A stretch of 20,406 nt of DNA from CAZWES01 sp964632395 (lineage in GTDB: Bacteria; Patescibacteriota; Gracilibacteria; Peribacterales; Peribacteraceae), in the NCBI GenBank assembly GCA_964632395.1, contig CAZWES010000022.1, positions 1 to 20,406 on the forward strand. Direction: 5' to 3'. The number at the start of each line of letters is the position of its first letter. The stretch's first letter is position 1. A model generated the notes under the pieces. The model saw nothing but the letters and a program-made list of their open reading frames with translations. It was not told the DNA's origin and ran no database searches. This document shows, in pieces, positions 6,496 to 13,780 of this stretch. A program made the position numbers and the translations under genes.

Positions 6496-7491
6496 ATGTT
6501 TGAGGCATTCCAAATCGGCCCCTTCCTATTCCGCTCCCACATACTCTTTTTGCTAATTGGGATCTGGCTTGCTTCTGAATTGTTATTTCGCATCACAAAA
6601 AAAGAAGGACTCAGGATCAGCTTATTTTTAAATGATGGACATTGGTATGTGCTTAGCTTTCTGATTGGCGGAAGGCTGCTTGCCATGATGTTGTTGTATC
6701 GCGTGTATTTGCAAAATCCTGCGCGTATTCTGATTTTTTGGGATGGCTCCTTTAGCGTTGTTGGAGGATGCATGGGAATCGCAACCGTTTTATTCATGAG
6801 GACACTGAAGAGGAGAGAGCCTTTCCTAAAATGGCTGGATGTTCTTATGCCGCCTATGGCGTTGCTTATGGCATTTGAATGGTTTGGAAGATTTCTTGGT
6901 GCAGTCTCATACGGCAAGCCGACAAATGTGCCATGGGGGATGATTCAATCTGCAATGCATGTGCGCTACACCGTTCCGGTACACCCAACTCAGCTCTATT
7001 ACGCACTCTGGTTTCTCGGCGTCACTTTAATACTTTTGATGCTTCATAAAAGGAGATTCGAAGCCGTAATGCAACCAAGTGTCAGACTACGATTTGGCAT
7101 GCCGACTTTGGTTGGGGTCATCTTGAGTGCTCTTGCAGTTGTGATATTCGAATCTTTCCGCGGCGACTTTGCAGTCATGGTTTTTGCCAAGTGGAGTGAC
7201 TTCTTGTTCCTTGGTGTTCTTTTTGCAAGCCTTGGAATTATTGCAGCTTTCGAGAAGAAAGTTTCCACGCGATACAGTCTGGCAAACAGCATCCTTGTTG
7301 GTTTTGGAACTGTGGCATACATAGCTCTGCGGCCGTATATTCCGGCTTCCAGCATTGAGTGGCGGTTCAGCCAGTTCCTGGCAGTCCTTGCGATGCTCGC
7401 CGTTGTCGTGTACGTTGTGGCGCACAGATGGAAATACCCGCGTCTCTCACCGCCCTCATTCCTTCAAACGGGATCTTCTCAGGGATCCTGA
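6496..7491 (+). CDS. lgt: Divergent prolipoprotein diacylglyceryl transferase-like membrane protein
   Basis: 331 residues, strongly hydrophobic, with about seven or more membrane spans. Lgt moves diacylglycerol from phosphatidylglycerol to the lipobox cysteine of prolipoproteins. Family landmarks are GGRLLAMM (58-65), the turn GR at 131-132 followed by YGKPTNVPWG (139-148), HPTQLYYALW (163-172) and FESFRGD (218-224). Differences from the E. coli enzyme are clear. The stretch between the GR arginine and the YG glycine is three residues shorter, so the usual Asn and Glu of GRxGNFxNxE are missing. The usual HGG is VGG (89-91). Activity is therefore uncertain, though a lipoprotein gene nearby (3685) gives it a plausible substrate. 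The 3' end overlaps the next gene by 64 nt. Confidence 0.7.
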   Translation: MFEAFQIGPFLFRSHILFLLIGIWLASELLFRITKKEGLRISLFLNDGHWYVLSFLIGGRLLAMMLLYRVYLQNPARILIFWDGSFSVVGGCMGIATVLFMRTLKRREPFLKWLDVLMPPMALLMAFEWFGRFLGAVSYGKPTNVPWGMIQSAMHVRYTVPVHPTQLYYALWFLGVTLILLMLHKRRFEAVMQPSVRLRFGMPTLVGVILSALAVVIFESFRGDFAVMVFAKWSDFLFLGVLFASLGIIAAFEKKVSTRYSLANSILVGFGTVAYIALRPYIPASSIEWRFSQFLAVLAMLAVVVYVVAHRWKYPRLSPPSFLQTGSSQGS

Positions 7492-7874
7492 GCTTCGATC
7501 CGCTTATCCGCTCATTTCAGATAGGACTTGGCGTCTTTGCAGCGCTTCTTGTCTTTCTGGTCTTCTATGCCACGCGTGATGTTCTCAAAAGGTCATCATC
7601 ACTGACATTCCAGCTCTTTAGTATAGTGCTTGTGGCTGCTCTCCCAGTCGTTGGGTTTTTGTTTTACTTAATTATCCGTCCAACGCAAACTTTGCGCACA
7701 AAGCAGATGGAGAAGAATGTTGAGGAAATTCTCAATTTGCTTAAGGAGCGACAGGAGAAACTTCAGGCAGTTCGCACAAAGGCAAAGAGTGCAGCAAAAA
7801 GGAAGGGTGAGAGTGATCAAAAAGAGAAAGCAAATGAGAGGATTGTCTCCAAGGCACCTGCTTCCGTGTCGTAA
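7428..7874 (+). CDS. Small membrane protein with coiled-coil tail, function unknown
   Basis: 148 residues from ATG 7428. Two membrane helices (about 29-47 and 61-83) are followed by a charged segment that looks like a coiled coil (about 92-118) and a Lys/Ser-rich basic tail. I do not recognise a family. The start overlaps the end of the lgt-like gene by 64 nt, and the next gene starts 1 nt after its stop, so all three are probably one operon. An earlier in-frame ATG at 7359 would add 23 residues of poor composition inside lgt, so I prefer 7428. No Shine-Dalgarno sequence. Confidence 0.65.
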   Translation: MEIPASLTALIPSNGIFSGILSFDPLIRSFQIGLGVFAALLVFLVFYATRDVLKRSSSLTFQLFSIVLVAALPVVGFLFYLIIRPTQTLRTKQMEKNVEEILNLLKERQEKLQAVRTKAKSAAKRKGESDQKEKANERIVSKAPASVS

Positions 7875-7875
7875 A

Positions 7876-8259
7876 ATGCTTCAGTACTGGTTTTACCCGA
7901 ACCCCGGCAACGTAGAGTACTCGAGCCCCAAAGTCATACTTTTGATGGCGGTTTGTGCATTGATGCTTGTCGGTTCGTTTGCACTTGGAAGATGGAGGAA
8001 AAAGCATTCCAATCCCGTCACGAAAAAATTGACCACATCGTGGCCGAGGATGATGCGGGCATTGGGATTCGTCGGTCTTGTTCTGGCCGTCTGCCGTGTT
8101 GAGGAAATCCAGTTCTTTGCAATGAGGTTTTTGTGGGTGGTGTGGCTTTTGACACTGATCGCATACGTCATTTTCCAGGCGTGGATGTGGAAGAAGAGGC
8201 ACTATACGATTGTGAAGAAAGAGAGGTTGGATGATCCAAGGGAGAAGTATTTGCCTTAG
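7876..8259 (+). CDS. Small three-helix membrane protein, function unknown
   Basis: 127 residues with three predicted membrane spans (about 18-38, 60-75, 82-104), basic residues between spans 1 and 2 (RWRKKHSNPVTKK) and a charged C-terminus. No known family is recognised. It starts 1 nt after the previous stop (TAA then ATG), so it is last in the lgt-like operon. The stop is followed after 2 nt by the AT-rich repeat of the four-helix-bundle element. Confidence 0.65.
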   Translation: MLQYWFYPNPGNVEYSSPKVILLMAVCALMLVGSFALGRWRKKHSNPVTKKLTTSWPRMMRALGFVGLVLAVCRVEEIQFFAMRFLWVVWLLTLIAYVIFQAWMWKKRHYTIVKKERLDDPREKYLP

Positions 8260-8261
8260 TC

Positions 8262-8330
8262 CAAATGATAAATGTCAAATTACAAATGCCAAATGAATTC
8301 CAAATGTAAAATGCCAAATGAAGATGAAAA
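8262..8330 (+). repeat. AT-rich tandem repeat, left flank of the four-helix-bundle element
   Basis: Repeated near-copies of CAAATG, CCAAATG and TACAAATG. The same vocabulary makes up the hairpin at 8699-8806 on the other side of the gene. The first codons of the four-helix-bundle protein lie inside it. Confidence 0.7.
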
Positions 8331-8694
8331 TCCAAAGGCCAAAACGTATGATTTGGAAGAGAGAACCGCAAAGTTCGGGGAACAGGTGGTCTTGTTTATA
8401 AAAACGCTTCCAAGAAACGACATCACCCGACCTCTAATAGATCAACTTATCCGTTCGGTCACGAGCGTCGGAGCCAACTACATGGAAGCAGATGGAGCCG
8501 AATCAAAGAAAGATTTTCGCCACAAGATTTCCATTTGCAAAAAAGAAGCGAAGGAAAGCCGGTATTGGCTGCGGATAATTGCAGTTGCATGCCCGGAGAA
8601 AAAGGAAAAGTGCAGAATTCTTTGGAAGGAAGCGAATGAATTAGCGCTGATATTTTCTTCTATATTTAACAGCGCAGGAGGAAAATCTAAGTAA
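8272..8694 (+). CDS. Four-helix-bundle protein (S23 / 23S rRNA intervening-sequence family)
   Basis: 140 residues from ATG 8272; the first 13 or so are encoded by the flanking repeat, so ATG 8311 (MPNEDENP) is an equally good start. The family pattern is clear: YDLEERTAKFGEQVVLFIKTLP, RPLIDQLIRSVTSVGANYMEADGAESKKDFRHKI, then KKEAKESRYWLRII. The helical fold is known; the function is not. Relatives were first seen as ORFs in intervening sequences of 23S rRNA genes and are scattered through CPR and other genomes in repeat-flanked settings. Here there is no rRNA, so the unit is probably a stand-alone mobile or domesticated element. Confidence 0.85.
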   Translation: MSNYKCQMNSKCKMPNEDENPKAKTYDLEERTAKFGEQVVLFIKTLPRNDITRPLIDQLIRSVTSVGANYMEADGAESKKDFRHKISICKKEAKESRYWLRIIAVACPEKKEKCRILWKEANELALIFSSIFNSAGGKSK

Positions 8695-8698
8695 TGAC

Positions 8699-8806
8699 GA
8701 ATTACAAATGACAAGTGAATGACAAATGTCAAATACCAAATGACAAAGTTTTTGTAATTTGGCATTGAAAATTCCTTTGACATTTGACATTTGTCATTTG
8801 TAATTC
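8699..8806. repeat. Long hairpin, right flank of the four-helix-bundle element
   Basis: The terminal inverted repeat is 16 nt and perfect (8699-8714 GAATTACAAATGACAA with 8791-8806). Inside, two more paired blocks follow: ATGACAAATGTCAAA with its near complement, and CCAAAT with ATTTGG around a short T-rich centre. The whole 108-nt segment can fold into one hairpin. It starts 4 nt after the four-helix-bundle stop. Confidence 0.8.
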
Positions 8807-8819
8807 ATGGCTGGGCATA

Positions 8820-8828
8820 TGCTAAACT
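8820..8828 (+). promoter_or_regulatory. Extended -10 before the SLH-gene fragment
   Basis: TGC followed by TAAACT at 8823-8828, 11 nt before ATG 8840. It resembles the TGG TAAACT before the full-length gene at 9799, with CTCTCTAACC here and CTCCAACC there, so promoter and gene start seem to share ancestry. Confidence 0.5.
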
Positions 8829-8839
8829 CTCTAACCAGT

Positions 8840-9091
8840 ATGTATCCTCGCATTCTGGGCATTGGCGCATTCCTGATATCCGCTTTTCTCTTTTTCCTCC
8901 TCCCCGCAACAACCCACGCCGCAACGTTATATTGGGTCGGCGGCAACGGCGACAGCGTAAACACCAACGCAAACGACTGGTCTACAACCGATCCCGCAGC
9001 ATGTAACGACGGGGGAGGGGATGCCGGCGCCGTTCCAGGAGCTTCCGACATTGCAGTTTTTGATGCTGATTGTGATAACAATGCGGTATGA
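8840..9091 (+). pseudogene. Truncated 5' end of an SLH surface-protein gene
   Basis: 83 codons: a signal peptide (MYPRILGIG..., likely cut after THA), then ATLYWVGGNGDS and the same start as the 1219-residue protein at 9799. Bases 8966-9083 are identical to 9919-10036 (118 nt), while the signal-peptide codons differ. The frame stops at TGA 9089-9091, where the full-length gene continues. The stop overlaps the ATG of DUF3800 as ATGA. It is probably a remnant of a paralogous surface-protein gene. It might still be translated into a short secreted peptide or serve to couple translation into DUF3800. Confidence 0.75.
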
Positions 9092-9657
9092 TTAAGGGCA
9101 TGATCGTCTTCGTCGACGAGTCCGGCATTCACAAACGAGTCGATCACTCAGCATTCTCCGTTGTGTTCGTGTGCATCGATGATTACGAATCTGTGGAGAA
9201 GGCTGTATTGGAAATCGAGGAAAGATATCGCCTTAATCCGTTTCACTGGTCAGATCTTCCATGGAAATTACGTGAGGCATTTTTGTGTGATATTGCTAAG
9301 CTTCCGTTCAGTGCAAAAATTGCGATTGTAAGAAACCCTATTACGCCGGCAAAAACGCTCGAGTGGGCCTTGCAGCACCTTTTGGTTGAGCGTGATATAA
9401 AGAAATTGTACATCGATGGAAAGAAACCTCGTTGGGTCGAGCGCAAACTCAAAAAAGTGCTGCGTGATAAAGGTATATCCGTACGAAAACTAAGAACAGC
9501 ACGACATGACTCAATACCAGGTCTTCGCATCGCCGATGCAATAGCGGGTCTTGCAAGGACTTTTCACGATAATCCCAAAGGCAGGGCAAAACCTCTCTGG
9601 GATATGATGAACAAAAAAATAACCACCCGTCTTGCGGGTGGTCAGACTGGCGGGTAA
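9088..9657 (+). CDS. DUF3800 domain protein
   Basis: 189 residues. The family's acidic motifs are visible: VDESG at 9-13, LYIDG with D110, D141 in ARHDSIPG, and ADAIAG with D150. DUF3800 proteins are thought to have an RNase H-like fold with these acids at the active site; a nuclease role is inferred, not shown, and members are common near mobile DNA. The start ATG overlaps the stop of the SLH fragment (ATGA), so it depends on upstream translation; ATG 9100 is an alternative. The last ten or so codons run through a perfect hairpin (9622-9642), so the C-terminus TTRLAGGQTGG may be element-end sequence read as protein. Confidence 0.75.
   Translation: MIKGMIVFVDESGIHKRVDHSAFSVVFVCIDDYESVEKAVLEIEERYRLNPFHWSDLPWKLREAFLCDIAKLPFSAKIAIVRNPITPAKTLEWALQHLLVERDIKKLYIDGKKPRWVERKLKKVLRDKGISVRKLRTARHDSIPGLRIADAIAGLARTFHDNPKGRAKPLWDMMNKKITTRLAGGQTGG
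9622..9642. repeat. Hairpin at the end of DUF3800 (ACCACCCG/CGGGTGGT)
   Basis: Perfect 8-bp stem ACCACCCG (9622-9629) and CGGGTGGT (9635-9642) with loop TCTTG, lying inside the final codons of DUF3800. A second small palindrome, CGGGAA-TTT-TTCCC, follows at about 9682-9696. Either could be an end structure of an inserted element or a terminator, but the T-runs are weak. Confidence 0.6.
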
Positions 9658-9781
9658 GGCTCTAAGAGAACCGCTTCCTATCGGGAATTTTTCCCCGCTG
9701 CCTTGTTTCGACTCTAGTATACAGCTCCAGTTTCCATTGTCAATGCCGCACCCCCAAATTGTGTTGCAGGGGGGGGGCTTA

Positions 9782-9790
9782 TGGTAAACT
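9782..9790 (+). promoter_or_regulatory. Extended -10 of the large SLH gene
   Basis: TGG then TAAACT (9785-9790), 8 nt before ATG 9799. A TTGCAG at 9764-9769 gives a short 15-nt spacer. The G run at 9770-9777 lies between them. Confidence 0.5.
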
Positions 9791-9798
9791 CTCCAACC

Positions 9799-12700
9799 AT
9801 GAAGCTACCGAGGCTGTTTCTCTGTTTTCTATTCGCATCTGCCCTTTTCCTTGCACCCTCCGTCGCCTTCGGGGCAACCCTCTACTGGGTAGGCGGCAAC
9901 GGCGACTCCGTAAACACAAACGCAAACGACTGGTCTACAACCGATCCCGCAGCATGTAACGACGGGGGAGGGGATGCCGGCGCCGTTCCAGGAGCTTCCG
10001 ACATTGCAGTTTTTGATGCTGATTGTGATAACAATGTGGTGATTGATAGTGCGTGGAGTGTGGCGGGAATAAGGTTCAACGAAGGATACTCGGGAACAGG
10101 GACTCAGAATAATTCGACTACATTAACTGTTGGATCTTCACATTTCGTACAGGCTGCGGGGGCGTTTGTTGGTGGAGATGATGCTATTAACATCAATGGG
10201 ACTTTTACGATGACTGGTGGAACATTTACTGCGACGAGTGGGACAATGACTGTTGGCTACTATGTTAATGGCGCGACGATATTTACTATCGGCAACGGAG
10301 CTACCTTCATACACAATGACGGTAACTTAACCTTTCACCCTTCGATGAACGACAATGTCGACCGTACCTTTACGATAGATGTAGATACCTCACTCACATT
10401 ATACGATATAACTATAAACTGGACTCTCATGGGTGGAGGAGGTGGCAAGCCCGTTATTACTGCAGCCTCCGGAGACACCATTATAGCTAGTAACAATTTT
10501 ACAATAACTGACGGAAAATTAGCAGGCGACTGGGAAGTCCAGGGCAATCTTACTATTGCCAGCGGAGCTGACGGGGGAGGAGCAGGAACTGTAACTTTTT
10601 CTGGAACGAGTGATCAAACTTATGCTTATACTGCCAGTGGCATAGGTTCCAGTATAGGTATAAACAAGACTAGCGGCAGCGTAACACCAGCCGGTGGTAC
10701 CACAGATCTTGATTGCAGCCTCTTTTCGTTATCGTCAGGTTCTTTCACTGCTCCTTCTGGAACCATGACCGTTGGGTATCATGTTAACGCTGCCACAGCT
10801 TTATTTACAATCAGCAGTGGAACCACATTCACGCACAATGATGGAACACTAACATTGGATCCGAGTATAAATGATAATGTTGATCGGGCATTTACGGTAG
10901 ATGTGGATGGTTCACTGACGTTGTATAATGCCAATGTTAGTGCTACTTCTACAAGTGGAGGTGGTCGTATTGTTATTACTGCTGCTCCCAGTGATACTGT
11001 TGTAGTCTCCAATGATTTTGTGTTTGCTGATGGCAAATTGGCAGGTGCCTGGGAGGTTCAGGGTGATGTAACGATTGGAGATGTGGTTGATGGGGGAGCG
11101 GCAACTTTAACTTTCGCTGGCACCAACGAACAATCATTCGAAAAAGATCACGCCACCATACCAACAGGAAAAGTATCCATACAGAAAAGCTCAGGAACAG
11201 TCACTCTCTCCGGTGCCGTTTCTCTTAATGCCGCAGGCCAAGATCTCGAAGTCGGCACCGGCACCCTCAACCTCGCAGGATACGCCCTCACAGTAAACGA
11301 TCAGTTCACAACCCAGACCGGAACAACTCTCCAACTACACGGAGACGAAACAGTAACAACCGGAACAACAACATATGCAGAAGGGATGAACTGGATATTC
11401 AATGGTGATGGAGACTCTGCAACAGATACTTACACAATCACAGACTGGGCAACAACTCTAAGCGGTCTCACTCTGGCTTCCACAGACGGAACGGACGATA
11501 CTTTCCAACTCGGTGCAAATCTTGACGTAAATGGAACTTTCACAATGACCGGAGGCACGTTTCAGCAAAGCTCTTACCAACTCAACATCGCAGGAAACAC
11601 AATAATCGACTCAGATGCCACCTTCACCAAATCCTCAAACTCCTCACTCCTAATACTCGACGGAGACCTCACACTGGAAGTAGAAGATGGAACAACAAAC
11701 CTTGGGAATCTCCAAATAGGATCATCACCTGATACAACAACTCTCTCAGGCAACCTCCTCTCAGATTACTTAACAATTGCAACAGGAGACTCTCTAATCT
11801 CAGACGGCTACAACATCACAACCGGAACAGGAGGAATAACAAACTCAGGAACCCTTACATTAACTGCAGGAAACGGAGGAACAACAGCAATCAAAACCTC
11901 ATCAGGAGTAACAAACCATGGAACCTACACTGCAGCAGATTCCACTCTCACTCTCAGTGGCTCCCTCACAAACAACGGAACATTCACTGCAAATACCTCC
12001 ACAGTCATCATGGATGACTCAGCACAGAACATAGGAGGAACAACTGCCCCTTCTCTCTACAATCTAACTCTCGAATCCTCCACAACAACAACTCTCACCT
12101 CAAACGCGGCAACCACAAACACTATCACAATCGGTGCAGGTTCCACTCTGAATCTCTCTTCCTACACCCTCACCGCAACAACAACCACAATAACCAATGC
12201 AGGAACCATCACAGAGAGCACAGGAACCCTCTACCACACGCCATCCTCTTTCCTCATAGCAGATTCATCATACAGCGAAGTCTCATCAACAACTCTGGGG
12301 AACACAATATATTTCACATTAAACGAAGGAGACCAGAACCTTGATGGAACCTCAATAGAAACAATCTCCATACCTCTCACAATCACAAACGGAGACGAAG
12401 AAACAGTAATCCTCACGGAAACATCAGAATCCTCCGGAATCTTTCAGGGATCAATAGAATCCTCAGATTCCACAGGAGGCTCACAATCAAACAACAACGG
12501 AACACTGGAATCCGCAGATTCTGCAACTCTCACAATCACCTTTGCAGACAATGACACAATAACCTCAACAGATACATCATCACTCGCAGACGCAGATACA
12601 ACATCAACCACAGCAAACACATCCGGAGGCGGAGGAGGTGGATCAGGAACAAGAGGAAGAGGAGGCTCATCAATTCCTTCCATGAATCCAATCACAAGGA

Positions 12701-13458
12701 GAACAAAAACAGATCACTTAGGAAATCCGATATTCATGGAAAAAATTGTTCTCAAAGACAATGAACAACAACCTAAACAACCAAAAGAACCAAAAGAACC
12801 ACCAATCCATCTGACAAATGCAGAAGCCCAAAGGAAACAAGAACGACTAAACTCAGAATCTCCCCTCACAATCACAACAAAAGCAGGAAACATAATCATC
12901 TTTGCAGATGTAACCAGAACCACATGGTATGCCCCTCATATTCGATACCTCGCAGAAGCCAACATCATAGAAGGATATAAAACCAAAGAAGGAATTCCCA
13001 AAGGAGAATACAAACCAACTAATAAAACCTCATATGCGGAATTTGCCAAAATGATATTCGAAGCCTCCAAAGCTGATCCATCTAAAATTGAAAACCCAAC
13101 AAGAAATGAATCCGCAAAAGGAACATGGGCAGCTCCATATACAAGGCTTGCAGAACTTTCAGGATTCAGAGCATTCACAGATTCACTGGATGTACACAAA
13201 CCAATGACAAGAGCGCAGGCTATATCAACAATTCTTGAGGCTGCAAGGCTCCCGATCGGACCATCACCTGCCTCATTTTCCGACCTTCCCAGAGACCATC
13301 CCAATTCAAAAGAAATCGCAACTGCAGTATTCTATGGAATCATCAGAGGAGACACAGATGAAAACGGAATTCCAATAAACACAATCAGGCCTGATGATCT
13401 TATGAACAGAGCTGAGGCTGCTAAATTGATTGCACTGTTTAGGGAAAGGTTTAGGTAG
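9799..13458 (+). CDS. Large secreted surface protein with C-terminal SLH domains
   Basis: 1219 residues from ATG 9799, chosen because MKLPRLFLCFLFASALFLAP then makes a clean signal peptide (cut near AFG-A) and a -10 box lies 8 nt upstream; ATG 9781 would add six residues. Residues about 25-900 are Thr/Ser/Gly/Asn-rich beta repeats, probably a beta-helix or beta-solenoid. Two units of about 134 residues are clear paralogues (140-274 and 314-447; both contain SGTMTVGY, NDNVDR, DGKLAG, WEVQG). A later part (about 850-930) resembles a beta-sandwich (ITNGDEETVILTETSESSGIFQGSI). A glycine hinge (about 942-956) is followed by a Pro/Lys linker and three SLH repeats (1032-1092, 1100-1155, 1158-1215). 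The likely role is an S-layer or adhesin-type cell-surface protein anchored by SLH. Codon use changes near 11,110. Confidence 0.9.
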   Translation: MKLPRLFLCFLFASALFLAPSVAFGATLYWVGGNGDSVNTNANDWSTTDPAACNDGGGDAGAVPGASDIAVFDADCDNNVVIDSAWSVAGIRFNEGYSGTGTQNNSTTLTVGSSHFVQAAGAFVGGDDAININGTFTMTGGTFTATSGTMTVGYYVNGATIFTIGNGATFIHNDGNLTFHPSMNDNVDRTFTIDVDTSLTLYDITINWTLMGGGGGKPVITAASGDTIIASNNFTITDGKLAGDWEVQGNLTIASGADGGGAGTVTFSGTSDQTYAYTASGIGSSIGINKTSGSVTPAGGTTDLDCSLFSLSSGSFTAPSGTMTVGYHVNAATALFTISSGTTFTHNDGTLTLDPSINDNVDRAFTVDVDGSLTLYNANVSATSTSGGGRIVITAAPSDTVVVSNDFVFADGKLAGAWEVQGDVTIGDVVDGGAATLTFAGTNEQSFEKDHATIPTGKVSIQKSSGTVTLSGAVSLNAAGQDLEVGTGTLNLAGYALTVNDQFTTQTGTTLQLHGDETVTTGTTTYAEGMNWIFNGDGDSATDTYTITDWATTLSGLTLASTDGTDDTFQLGANLDVNGTFTMTGGTFQQSSYQLNIAGNTIIDSDATFTKSSNSSLLILDGDLTLEVEDGTTNLGNLQIGSSPDTTTLSGNLLSDYLTIATGDSLISDGYNITTGTGGITNSGTLTLTAGNGGTTAIKTSSGVTNHGTYTAADSTLTLSGSLTNNGTFTANTSTVIMDDSAQNIGGTTAPSLYNLTLESSTTTTLTSNAATTNTITIGAGSTLNLSSYTLTATTTTITNAGTITESTGTLYHTPSSFLIADSSYSEVSSTTLGNTIYFTLNEGDQNLDGTSIETISIPLTITNGDEETVILTETSESSGIFQGSIESSDSTGGSQSNNNGTLESADSATLTITFADNDTITSTDTSSLADADTTSTTANTSGGGGGGSGTRGRGGSSIPSMNPITRRTKTDHLGNPIFMEKIVLKDNEQQPKQPKEPKEPPIHLTNAEAQRKQERLNSESPLTITTKAGNIIIFADVTRTTWYAPHIRYLAEANIIEGYKTKEGIPKGEYKPTNKTSYAEFAKMIFEASKADPSKIENPTRNESAKGTWAAPYTRLAELSGFRAFTDSLDVHKPMTRAQAISTILEAARLPIGPSPASFSDLPRDHPNSKEIATAVFYGIIRGDTDENGIPINTIRPDDLMNRAEAAKLIALFRERFR
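9919..10036 (+). repeat. 118-nt perfect direct repeat shared with 8966-9083
   Basis: Base-for-base identical to 8966-9083 at an offset of 953. It covers codons for NANDWSTTDPAACNDGGGDA and onward, just after the signal peptide. Flanking sequences on both sides have diverged. Confidence 0.9.
10216..10620 (+). repeat. Internal repeat 1 of the large surface protein
   Basis: Encodes the first of two homologous units of about 134 residues; the second is at 10738-11138. The protein similarity is strong while the DNA has diverged at many codon third positions, so the duplication is not recent. Confidence 0.75.
10738..11138 (+). repeat. Internal repeat 2 of the large surface protein
   Basis: Second copy of the unit at 10216-10620, sharing SGTMTVGY, THNDG, NDNVDR, DVDGSLTLY, ADGKLAG and WEVQG. 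Confidence 0.75.
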
Positions 13459-13482
13459 GATGCGTACCACAGGACTTTGCTG

Positions 13483-13488
13483 TACAAT
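13483..13488 (+). promoter_or_regulatory. -10 element of the HEPN-MNT pair
   Basis: TACAAT, 10 nt before ATG 13499, with a TG just before it. No clear -35 box. Confidence 0.5.
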
Positions 13489-13498
13489 ACCAGCCGTT

Positions 13499-13780
13499 AT
13501 GACAGATCAGGAAAAAGATGCCCAGAAACGCAGGAAGGCATACTGGCTGGAATCGGCGCGTCGCGATCTGGAGACAGCCAAGAGCGTTTATGAACTCAAA
13601 CGATTCGATTGGAGCTTATTCATTTGCCATCTGGCTCTAGAAAAGATTCTGAAGGCTTTGATTGTACAAGCCGGCGAGACTCCTCTGCCAATTCACAACC
13701 TGAATAGGTTGGCAGAAATGGCAGTAACGAATTATTCCAATGTTTCGAAAAAAGCCTCCAATAGACCGGCGGATTCGTGA
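13499..13780 (+). CDS. HEPN domain protein, C-terminally shortened
   Basis: 93 residues. The N-terminal two thirds match HEPN proteins of HEPN-MNT modules: YWLESARRDLETAKSVYELKRF, then FICHLALEKILKALIVQ and PIHNLNRLAEMA. HEPN proteins are often RNases and act as the toxin of the pair. Relatives are usually about 130 residues and go on with a further helix region (ARY-D-YK type). Here the sequence leaves the family pattern after LAEMA and stops 19 residues later, inside the MNT gene (41-nt overlap). No RX4-6H catalytic motif is visible. The protein is therefore probably inactive, or its end was replaced by a deletion that joined it to the MNT start. ATG 13499 is set by the nearby -10 box. Confidence 0.75.
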   Translation: MTDQEKDAQKRRKAYWLESARRDLETAKSVYELKRFDWSLFICHLALEKILKALIVQAGETPLPIHNLNRLAEMAVTNYSNVSKKASNRPADS

